DNA of 33,927 nucleotides from Coemansia sp. RSA 922 (lineage: Eukaryota; Kickxellomycota; Kickxellomycetes; Kickxellales; Kickxellaceae): assembly GCA_027577415.1 (NCBI GenBank), contig JANBQS010000115.1, forward strand, positions 1 to 33,927. Reading direction: 5' to 3'. The notes under the pieces are model-generated. The model searched no databases. It was given only the letters and a program-made list of their open reading frames with translations, and was not told the origin of the DNA. Below are positions 19,575-30,300 of the stretch, piece after piece. Every line of letters starts with the position of its first letter. The stretch's first letter is position 1. Made by a program: the position numbers and the translations under genes.

Positions 19575-19846
19575 TTTAATGGTCATCTTGCCCGAGGGGC
19601 GTGTCAACGAAGCGATAACTCGCCGGATAGATTGTACAGTAGTAGTTGGTGGTGGTGGTGGTGGTGGTGGCTCAGGGCTAGCCATGACGAGGACGCTTGG
19701 GCAAAGGCTGCGCATCAGAAGCCAAGTCACTCCTATGAGCAGAACGCAACGTCATCGAAAAAGTACGCTTAGGTGCTGCAGTAACAGCTACAGCAGCCTT
19801 AGCAGCACCGTGGCCTCTGGCAGCTGTAGACATAGGCGTCGGAATA
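19575..19846 (-). pseudogene. 3' fragment of a second Fanzor copy
   Basis: The reverse complement matches the last 60 or so codons and 3' flank of the Fanzor remnant at 4604-5480. The match runs from CCGACGCCTATGTCT through PKRPRHG and a stop, a CCACC-rich run, and the two-hairpin end (19590-19625). It ends close to the same border, near GATGAC. The upstream part of the gene is absent, and a MITE terminus begins immediately at 19848. The copy is non-coding and inverted relative to the first. Confidence 0.75.
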
Positions 19847-19847
19847 A

Positions 19848-19882
19848 CCCACTGCTTGTTAGCGTCTAGTTAACCTATCATT
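19848..19882 (-). mobile_element. terminal fragment of the MITE-like element
   Basis: CCCACTGCTTGTTAGC followed by TAACCTATCA matches the right terminus of copy A (CCCACTGCTCGTTAGC, TAACCTAAGCTATCA). Only this end is present, joined directly to the Fanzor fragment. Confidence 0.6.
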
Positions 19883-20406
19883 TTTTAAAAAGAAAATCTA
19901 AAGGAAAGCAAGAAAGCACCATGTTGGATCTTTTTTTTTTTTTTTTTGACAAAAATGGGAAAGTTTGCCTCCCCCTTCCTTTATTTTCAACAAACTGGAA
20001 AAAGGACAGCTTGTGAATGCTATTTGTCAGCACCAAAAAGCAGAAGAACCTATTTTTGTACTACCCCCAACCGAAAGCGTACAAAGCACACGTGCAGTTC
20101 TTCAAAGAAAGTCGACGAACATGGATGCGAAACAGAGCTCGAGCACCCCTTTTCTTCAACAAAGGCAAGCACTTCCTTTGAGGCTCCTCCCAAAAAAAAT
20201 TGTGCAATGTATGACGTGATTGTGCTTAATGGGAAATAACCAAAGGGAAACAAACATCACTTGTACGTCATTTTCTACTACTTTATGACGTATTTGACAC
20301 GTATCCTTCCCCAACAAAAAGGTAGGCTAGCTATCAGTCAACGGGTTGACTATTTTTGTAGGCAAGAGCTAGAAAATAATTCCTTCCGTCAACAGGGCTG
20401 CTCGAC

Positions 20407-20415
20407 TATAAAAAT
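20407..20415 (+). promoter_or_regulatory. TATA box of the 106-residue gene
   Basis: TATAAAAAT lies 108 bases upstream of the ATG at 20515, the same distance as in the small gene at 13606. Confidence 0.6.
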
Positions 20416-20514
20416 AAGAACGCACTGGAGACGGGAATAGTTTGTTTCTCCATCTCACTCCAGCTATCCACTTGTCTCACATAGAATTCTTGACAATTTA
20501 CCAATTGGCTAACA

Positions 20515-20835
20515 ATGACCACAATTAAAGACAGAGTTCCTGGTGTGGCTTACAATGTCAAGGTTAGATGCCGCTTTGTTAGTGGCTCGCAGAAGAGGAA
20601 AATCGAGGGCATAGAATATGTCCAAGAGGGTGGTGAAACTGTCGCTAAGTTCATAGGAAAAGCTGAGAACAAAAGTGAAATATATTCGTGGAATTTGTTT
20701 GAGACAGTTAAAAGTGTTCACTTAACAGAGGATGATTGTATTAAGGGAAGCAATCCCATCACAGGGAATATTATCCCTGATCAGGCCACGGAGAAAGATG
20801 GAGATGTACCTATTCTTTACTTGCTGATTGATTAG
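20515..20835 (+). CDS. small orphan protein, 106 residues
   Basis: The ATG at 20515 gives MTTIKDRVPGVAYNVKVRCR, a soluble charged protein of 106 residues ending YLLID. Strand-like stretches (YNVKVRCRFVSG, IEYVQEGGETVAKFI) suggest a small beta-rich fold. There is no signal peptide or membrane helix. A well-placed TATA box supports expression. No family recognised. In size and promoter layout it resembles the genes ending at 2533 and 13262. It converges on the megasynthase gene, with a transposase-like relic between them. Confidence 0.65.
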   Translation: MTTIKDRVPGVAYNVKVRCRFVSGSQKRKIEGIEYVQEGGETVAKFIGKAENKSEIYSWNLFETVKSVHLTEDDCIKGSNPITGNIIPDQATEKDGDVPILYLLID

Positions 20836-20840
20836 CAAGT

Positions 20841-21035
20841 CTAGCCTTGATAATCAAACCAGGGTGTTGTGCTGCCATAGCTGGTTGCACTACATATGTT
20901 ACACATAAAACATGTATCTGCCTTTCCTTTGGTCTTGCATCGCCCGCTATAGTCGCACAGGGGTTTCCGACGTGGTTCTCTTGGCTCGCTGTTATCAAAA
21001 GTAGCCGTTCTATAGCTTACTACTCCATTAGACTA
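20841..21035 (-). pseudogene. Cys-rich C-terminal fragment, possibly from a transposase
   Basis: A minus-strand frame without a start codon reads REPRRKPLCDYSGRCKTKGK, then CFMCNICSATSYG and WFDYQG before TAG at 20841-20843. The Cys spacing (C-x5-C, C-x2-C-x2-C) near a C-terminus recalls the zinc-binding tail of piggyBac-type transposases. This is a weak resemblance and the rest of the gene is absent. Confidence 0.3.
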
Positions 21036-21340
21036 GGTATTTTGGAATTAGTAGTTTGAAATAGACACAATATAGAACACGTTTACATCAACAACCTCCA
21101 TTAATCCGTGAAAGTTGTTTGCAAGTAGTTATAGGAGCGAATATAATAGGAGAAGTTAGCGAATAAAAGGTAAAGTAAATAAGCGGATGTGAGTAATAGC
21201 GAACTAAGGAACCTCGACTCCTATCTTACGGCTCAGCGCGTCCCAACACACTATCTGATGTAGATGGCTAGAGAGATATCAATAATAAAACAGCGTGTAT
21301 TGTGCTGGCTTTTGATAAACATCATTGAGGGTAATTATAG

Positions 21341-24300
21341 TTAAAAATGATACGATTTGGTCTTTGCGTCGTATGTGGCGCGAGATAGCGGGTCGAGATA
21401 GACGCGCTCTTCTTGTTCAGGAGTAAATGGAGGAGCGCTCTTGACTTGCACCAGCGAATGGTTGCCAGCAAATGTGTCTTGCCAGTAGCGGTAAGACTGG
21501 GTCTCACGAAGACCCACGCGAGCGTTGTAATCGTTGAGCTGCTCCTCAGTCAGCGTAGCCAGCAAATAATCCGGGTGAACGACTAGCAGCTCAGCGCCGA
21601 CTTGTCCAAAGCCAAAGGACTTTAGCAAGGCGGCTTTGATCTTTGGTGTATGGATAGGGCGCGACGGATAGACAATAAACTCGTGCTTGAGGTTACTGTC
21701 AATGTTATCGGCGTTGCGGTTTCCAGGCACAATGCCAGTACGCAAACTCTGCAGAGCGCCGTTGAGCATCCACGCAGCAGCGGGGCCCTTTGGATGACCA
21801 GTCAGATGCTTTTGGCATACGGCTGGTACAGCAAAGCCCGGAGTACGACCAAGCTTGTGTAGCTGTGCGTTGAGGACCGTAGACTCGTTCCGATCGTTGG
21901 CATGAGTACCCGTACCGTGGAATGAAGCCAAGCCAATGTCGTCGGGCGTCAGACCCCAGGCAGCCAAAGCGCCACGCAGCGGCGATATATGGTCAGGACA
22001 AGTACGCCAGAACTCAGTACCCCATGCGTCCAGTACCTGGTTGCGCTTAGCGGCGGCCATAACCGGGATCATGCTCTCGTCCATGTCAGGATGCGGGTCG
22101 GCGTGCTCCTCGGCCTCCCAGGCATCGACAGCTCTTAGACCCCGATTGATCTGGCGGCGGCGATAAGAAATGTCGAGCAAAGCGCTTGTAGCGCCAGTGT
22201 CAGCTTCGCGTGCGGTAGTCAGTACGCCCATACCGGGAGCCGGCAGCGAGGATCCTTGCTTATCCGTGGCCGTAGCAGTGTGCGCGAGAATGGCGTAGAT
22301 AGGAGCTCCATACTCGATTGCAGCAGCAGCGGACATGAGCACGGCAATGCCAGCGCCTTGTGCCTCGACAAAGCCCGTGCGCGTAGTAGTACAAGGACGG
22401 CTCATCTCAGACGGCTCTCGGCCACAAGCAGCCTCTTCGACAGCATTACTGGTAGCGCCCATCTGCGCAAACTCGTAGCTCCCCTCCTCGACAAAGCCTT
22501 CGAATCCACCAGCAAGCATAACACGAGCCTTGCCAGAGCGAATGGTATCAGCAGCAATGTCAAACGAGAGCACTGATGTAGCACACCCGCCAGTTGGAAT
22601 CTTGATAGGTCCAGACGCCGAGAGCAGCAGCATGTTGATCCAAGCAGCCGTTGTGTTGGCAAACGTCTCTTGCAAAACGTCGCTCTGCACTTGCTTGTCC
22701 ATTAGGCGCTTGTGGTACATGGCGCGAATAGCGTGGATACCGCCAGCACCCGCACCCACCGATGTGCCGACTTGAGAGACGTGGAAGTAGCGGTAGAGCT
22801 CGTAGGGGTCGGTGATTCCGGAGCGGATCAGAGCCTCGGCAGTAGCGACAAGGGCGAAGCATGTGACAAGATCTACTTGGTCGACGACGTCGGGCGGAAT
22901 GCCAAAGCGCACAGGGTCCCAGCCCGTAGGCAGCTGAGCGCCAACCAGGCGGTCAAAGCGCAGGGCCTTGGGGACCATTAGCACGGCGCCCTTGCGGAGC
23001 TTAACAGACCACGAGCCTCCATTGTCGGAGTTGGCCCAGGTGTCGGCCAAGTCTCCGTTGCGCAGCTTGAATTGCGCAGCCTCATCAGCACTGGCCTCAA
23101 AGGGCGGCAAGTCATGCTCGATCAGCAGTTCGCGGAAGATAGGCACGACAGCAGGATCGTTTTCGGGATTCTCAAGCATGGCGGACTCTAACAGGCGGAT
23201 ACCAGTATGAGCCAGAATGTACTCTTCGTAGCGAGCCTTGACGTCCATGTCACGAATGGGCTCACCCAATGCGGCGTCAACCCAGCCAGTGTACTCTGCG
23301 CTGCTTACATGCTTGATCAGGCCCATGATCCACGCCAGCTCAATACAGCCTTCGAGCGAAAACTCGCCATACGCTTCCATCTCCCAGCGCGTCTCGGCAT
23401 TACCCAGAGGACTGACCTCGCCGTAGCCAGTGACGACAACGACCTTGTCCAAGTTGGCCATTCCTTGCAAGTGCTGCAGGTGCTGGAGCTGGTCGACCGA
23501 TTTTAATGTCGGGTACTCTTGGCGATGGTCGAACAGCGGGCGGAAGTCATGGTCCATGTGCAAAATGCACACGCGGTGGCCAAGCGCAGTAGCGATATCT
23601 GCGCCGGCAGAGGCAGCAACATTCTTGCGGCGCGAGACGTCGGCGACCAGCGCTTTGCGTGCATTGGTGACTGCGTCGTTGACTTTGGCTATGCGCTGCA
23701 GACCGCCGTTGAGATCGGCCCACACTGGCGCGTGCAGGGCCAGTGCGGCAATGCGAGGGTGTAAAAGAGCGACGATATTCAGCGCCATTTCGTTGGTCGA
23801 AAATGTGCGTGCTCCGACGCCTTCGGCCACCTCCAGCGCCTCAGCAATGGCGTTGTTAGCAGCCATTAGGCCCGTACCACGCGTCCAGCCAATGACAGCG
23901 CCAGCTACTGAGACGTGATCGCCCCAGGCTTCAGATGCCCAGCGATTGAAAGCCGTCTCCAGCGCAGCCTTGCTTTCACCGTAGAGGCCGTCGTGGCCAA
24001 AGACGCCATGGTTGGGCGACAGCGGCAGCACAGCCAGCGTGGGACGTGTGTTGAGTTCCATAGCCTGCTTGGTGCGCTTAATCTCGCCGATAAGGCGCAA
24101 AACATTCGTCAGCATGATGCGCACGCTCAGCTCAGACCGCCCGTCTAGCTGCGACACATCGCGCCCGTAGTCACCAATAGCAGCAAACGGTAACACATAG
24201 TCCAGGTCCCATTGCAATGTCTGGAACACATGCGATACAAGCGAGCGTACGTCAGCCGCTGAGCCTTGGTTGAACGGTAGGGCGATCAGCTCTGACCCGC

Positions 24301-27300
24301 GTGAACCGTGCTCCTTGTACATACTCTCGTAGAACTGCATAGTCTTTTTGCTGTAGCTCGACGTCGTAGCAATGACCCTGGCACCGCCTGCCAGCAGCCG
24401 CTCTACCACTGTCGCAGCTATTGACCCGCGACTGCACCCTGTAACCAGCGCTGTCGTCCCAGCAAACGCCGACGACCCGCTGGTGCTTAGCTCCGTCAGG
24501 CACGCATAGTACTCGCTTGAGGGCTCTGCTGCGTACACCCACGCGTGCGCCGCCGTCTTGTGCCGCAGGTGCAGCAAGGGCCGGTGCTCAGGGTTACCAG
24601 TCGTTGGCTCGGCTTGCATGTGCGCTACGTACTCTGCCATCGTCGGCTCATCGAGTCGCGGTGCCTCGCGATATGTGACACTGCCAACGTCGCCCACCGA
24701 CGTCTCAGGCTGTGTTGGCACAGCTGCTATTCTGACTACTGGCGCCTGGCCCAGCGCCTGGGTGCACGCTGCGAGCATGCGCTGCGCAAGCTCGTAAGCC
24801 CGGGTCACCGATGGATCGTCGCCAGCGCTGCTGCCAAGCGTCGAGCACAGCCCATTGAGCAGCTGGACAAGCAAGTCATCTGAGCGGTTGGCCAGCATCA
24901 GCATCCGAGCTTGTTCCTCGGTCTCGATCGCGGTCTCATCGGTCCGAGTCAAAACTTGCCCAATCCACTGTAGGGCGTCCTCTCGCGCCCAGTTCCAGTA
25001 CGAGTCGAACACGCGAGCCTTGCGGGCGTCAAACTTTGGCTGCACGCCCGCCAAAAACTCTGGTCCAAGCTCATCAGCCAGCGCATCCAGCTGCTGCTGT
25101 GCTTGCTGCCCAGTGGCCGCAGACTTTTCGGCTAGGCGGTACCCGGCACGCATATCCAAGCCCAGATACTGTGCATACGCCTCGACCTGCTGCAGCGCCA
25201 ATGCTCGCTGTGCTGCTTGTGCCTTGTCAAACTCTTGGCTGTTGATGACCACTGCCTGCTTGCCCTGCTGGTGCGCACCACTGGACTTTGTCGAATTACT
25301 TGAGCCGAGTACTATGCCGCACGCTTGGGCGTAGGCTTGCACGACGCTGGCAATCCATGCATTCGCATCTTGCTCGCTGCCCAGCCGCGCTCCAGGCTCC
25401 ATCGTCAGCGCCAGCAGCAGAACGGCATCCTGCTGGTGCGCACGTCCAATCCCATGCTCAGACTCGAGGCGACGCCTGACTGCCGACTGCGTCACACCGC
25501 CAGGCATCTTGGTGCTGAACAGCCGAGCGACCTGCGCCGTTGTGTGCTTGCCCAGCGCTCGCACAGCACTACCGCCGCTGCTGCTTAGGCCGGCTGACAG
25601 CTCGTGCAAGGTAATCTCGTCTGGCCGGTCTGGGATGGGTCCACTGGGGCTGAGGTTAAACTCTTTGAGCAAGTCGCCCAGAATCTCGTTCTGCAGCGTC
25701 GATTTGCCACCGGTCAGATCCCTGACCGAGCGGTCTGCTGAGACTTCCGACAGGGGCCGCTTGAGCTTTTGTGCAATCACCGTGCGGATGACAAACACGC
25801 TCTTCAGAGGCACGTCTGGCACGTCTGCAGCACCCTCTACAGCTGTCGTCGCCGACTCGGAGCTTGACACCACCGACTCTGGGGCCGAATCTTTCTCGCC
25901 GGAGACAGAGTCAGCACGCGACGCTGTTGCAGTTTCAGTCTGCGACACAGAGCCACTGCTCTCGTACGCGGCCGTTTCTGGCAGGGACTCTGGCAACGCC
26001 GGTCGGAAGTTGACCTCGTCCTCATCGCGGAAGACGTGCAGCGTGGACACTTGGTTCTCAAGGCCTGCCAGCTTGACCGAACCCTCAGCCATGCGGCATA
26101 GCGTGGCGCTGGGGCCAATCTCGATAATGCGCTCGACCTTGTACTCTTTCAGCAGTCGGTCCTGCGCCTCGATCCAGCGCACGGGCGACGCAAACTGGTA
26201 TGCCAGGAGCTCCTCCACCAAGACTCGTCCCAGGCGGGCGCGCTCGACGTCGGTCATCATTCCTTCTGCCGGCCAGCGACTGAGCTCCAGAGCTGCCACG
26301 GGAGATCCCGTCTGGTCGACCATGAGCTGGAAGTACTCGGGCGTTACGGCGTACGGCACGGCAGTCAGATTGGGGATGTACCGGTTGCAGAGCAGCGAGC
26401 AGTCGTCGTCAGTCGGCCGGACCATTGCGTTGATGCACATGCGGAAAAAGTCGGCTCCTGGCAGCAGGTGGCTCGAGTGGAAGGGCACGTCGATGCCGGG
26501 GATCGGGATAGTCGACTTTGTGCGCTTCACTTCGTTGCCACACCCGCCGCGAGCAACAAACGCCTCGACAATCGGCGCTACTCGGCACGATGCGCCGCCA
26601 CCTGGGCTGATTCCCAGGCGCGACATCTCGTCGAGCACGCAGCCGAGCATGGCCAGCTGGGCCCGCGTCCCAGCCACGACATACTGGTAGCCGCGCACGT
26701 TGTAGTTGACGACCTCCAGCAGGCCGCCGCTCTGATTCAGCCTGCGGATCAGATCAATGGTGGCAGCCAAGGCGCCCTCGTCGAACGTCTTGTGCACACG
26801 CGACGGATTGGCAGCGACCATGGCAAAGTCGGAGCGGTACTGGGCGTCGCGCGTGACAGTCGACTGCATGGTCATGCCGCGGATGAAGGTGATGTCGATG
26901 ATGTCCTCCAGCGTCATGACGCCATACGCCGCCAGCGCGCCGTACTCGCCCAGCGAGTGGCCGGTCAGAATGGCCGTCTCGTCGAACAGGCCGCGCGACC
27001 GCAGATCGTTCGCAATGGCGACGTCAAAGAGCATGATCGACGGCTGAGCAAACTGCGTGGCGTTGAGGAGACCGGTCGGCGACCGGAAAGTGTAGCTGTG
27101 TGCCGTCTCCGTGACTTCGGGGAACAGCGGCACGTACTTGTAGTCGCCGGGCTCGCCAGACTCGCCGTAGACGCGCTGCTGGAACTGCATGTAATTGCGC
27201 CGGATTTTAGCGCCAGCCAGCCCGCCAAAGCGCACAGTGTACTCGCGCGGGTTCTTGCGGATGATGTCCAGGATCGAGAACCCGAACCGCTCGCGCATGT

Positions 27301-30300
27301 GGCGGTCGGCGCGGTCGTACGTGCGCCGCACTGCGTCCGACGTCTCGTACAGGTCAAAGCCCATGCCCTGCTCTTGCGAGCCCTGGCCGGTGAACATGTA
27401 CGCTGTGCGCTGCGGCGCCACCTCGCACGTGGCCTCGAGCACCGTGGCGCCCGTCGTCCGGCTGCGCGCCACTGCCTCGACGACGAGCCGCCCGCTGCGC
27501 ATGCCCACGTGCGCGAGCTGCACGTCGACCTGGTCGCCGGCGTGCACAGGCCCTGCAAACTGCGCCGAGTAGCGCTTTAGCCGGTGCGGGTTGCCATTGG
27601 CGACATTGTGCTCGATGAAGCGGCGAACAGTCGCGCTGGCCCACTGGTCTGCCACTATGGCCTGCTGTCCGAGCTGCGCCAAGTCCGCAACGTACTCGTT
27701 GGTGCTGCGTGGATTGTAGCTGCCCATTGCTGCTGCGCTGCGCTGGGTGCTCTGAGGCGCCCATGCCACCAGGCCCGACGCCAGGCAGTACGCCCGGTTT
27801 CTGCCGCTGCGGTCCTCGTCAAACAAGCTGGCTGCTGGCTCGCTAACGACGCTCGCACGCTGGGCCAGGTACTCGACTACCGGGTTGCCGCACGATGCGC
27901 CATCTGCATAGTCGACATTGGCAATGTGCGTGTACTCGTACAGAGCAGTCTTGAGATGCACACTGCCCGTCGTCACAGCCTGCGTAAATCCAGCCCCGCC
28001 TAGCTTGTACTCGGAGCGGAGGCGGAACTCGAGTATGCTGCCAATTTGCAGCCTTGCGGCAAGCGCAGCGTCGCTGGTGTGTGTCGGGAGATACCACTCC
28101 TTTGCCTCGAGCACGGCAATGTCGTCGGCAGACTGGATAGTCAGCCTGGCCAACGGCTCGTCGACATGTCGGAACTCAAACCCAGATGGCGCAGCTCCAG
28201 GGCTGGCGAATGTGCTGGTCACTAGTGCAACTGGCTTGCCATCACGCTGCAAAGACGAGCGCAGCACGACTGTTGTGACGCCGCTGCTGCTGCAATCCTC
28301 TTTGGCTGACGACGACACCTCGATGACTCTGGTAGTGCATCCGACAGCATGGCCGATCTGGACTGGCTCAGCTCCTGGCGTCAGCTCAACGTGGCTCGTA
28401 GTCTGCCGCAATGTCAGCAGCCCGCAGTGGACACGACGCGAGACCAGTGCTTGGGTTATACTACGCGAGGCTAGCACAGCCATATACTCCATCGGCACAT
28501 CCCGCGCCTGCTCGCTGTTGGGCGGATATGCTGGCAAGTCGGTGCTCGTCGTGCGGCAGTAATCAGCCACGCTCTCTTTGGTTACGACGGTTTCAGCAGT
28601 CACAAACTCCAACTGGTCATCATCAATGACATGAAGGCTTTCCTCAGAGTCTTTGGGCTCGGATGTCATCAGACACATGTCCGCGTAAAAGTCGCGTACT
28701 CGAGCCTCGCGCTCGCACATCAGCTCATGGATAGGCGCCTGAGGTGTCTGCTGCGGGCGGTATTGGTAGTCAAAGCACAACGCGCGCTGGATGTGCCCGT
28801 TGCTGTGGAAAATGCAGAGCGATATCACGCCGCCATCCTCCTCGGCTGTGATTTCCAATTCCTTGGCCCCGTCAGCACTGCGAATCTCCACTGACGCCGG
28901 CACTTGTGCATTACGGCCCTCGCTGGCGTCGGTTAGCAGCTCAATAATCACTCGCCGACCAGGTCGGGGCCGCATGACGTCACGGACATAGTTGCGCACG
29001 CGACGAGGCCCCTGCGCTATCCAAGCGCTGGTCAGCAGCGCACGAAGCCAGCTTGGGCTGGGACCAGCAATGGCGCTGAGCCAAGCATCAAGCCCAGGCA
29101 TCTCAGAGTACCCTGCTTCCACAGGCAGCTGGTACGTACGCTCCGACTCGGTGCAAGTGACCACCACGCTGCTGGGAAGCGGAGGAGCAAGCGTCCTGAC
29201 CGGTGACGGCGCTGGGTGCTCGACATACTCTACCAGTGGGAGTGGAACATCGGCGGGAGCTGTTGCTGCAAGCGCAGAGGTAATCCCGCTGTAAGTGGCA
29301 TCGAGGATCTGCTTGATCGGCTCGTTAGCAAGCGTGGAGTACCGCACCGACACTGGACCCTGGCGTACTAGCACGCGCTGCGCGTCCTGCCCAACCACAG
29401 TGGCAAGGTTCTCGCTCTGCCACCACGAGTCGCGTAGGAGATAGTCGGCAAAGTCGGCATCCATGCTGGCGATAAAGGGCAATGGGCGACGGTCAGTCAT
29501 CCACAGGCGACACATGTTGAAAAAGTACTGGATGTCCTCCGACGAGACAAGAAGAGTCGACGCCTTGGGGATGGCACGCAGTACGTAAGCCGCTTCATCG
29601 AGCACCACGTCAAAGAGGGGCATCGAGGCATCCTCAACAGTAATGCTGGGCGTAAACGGGCTCTCACTAGTCAACAGGCGCATATTCGTACGATCAACAA
29701 ACTTGGCCGCAAACTGGCGGTAGCTGTTGTCGACCCAGCGCTGCTCGTGCTTGACGTATAGGAGCTCAACCAGGCGGCTAATAACCTCGGCGTAGGTCAT
29801 GTCTTGCAAGTCCGCTACGCGCCCATCTGCCTTGCGGCCGAACCACGGTCTCATAAAGTCGCTGTTGAGGCGAGCAATGATTTCGTCCTTTTGAGCCAAC
29901 AACAGCGGCAGCTGCTTGTCCTTGGGCTTGCTGAACACAGTCTCGCTCAGGTGCTTGCAGAGTAGCGCAGCACGTGTTGCTAGAACATGCGTCGGCGTGC
30001 CATCGGCCGCCAAAATCGAAACTACGCCGCAGCCACTCTCGACGCCGCCGTTATTATTGTCGTCTGTAAACAAGCACTCCACGTTGTACGGGTCCATGCC
30101 CTTGGCAGCTACAATCAATTGCTTGACGGCGTCATCGGCGCGGGCCTCCAGCGCAACCATAGCGCGCGAGCCCAGCATAATACCGTCAAACGGCATGTGC
30201 GCTCGGCCGACATCTTGGCCCCAGGCGCCCGTCACATAGGGCAGCGCACTGTCGGCGTCGCCAAAACCAGAGTTGGCAACCAAGACTACGTTGCGGTGCT

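Noticed and set aside
20847..21059. Plus-strand 70-codon frame
   Set aside because: It is antisense to the Cys-rich relic on the minus strand and has no recognisable features.
25509..27580. Long plus-strand frames (393 and 370 codons) opposite the megasynthase
   Set aside because: They lie antisense to strongly conserved MPT/ACP coding sequence in GC-rich DNA, have Arg/Ser/Ala-rich translations, and show no domain. They are by-products of codon bias on the other strand.
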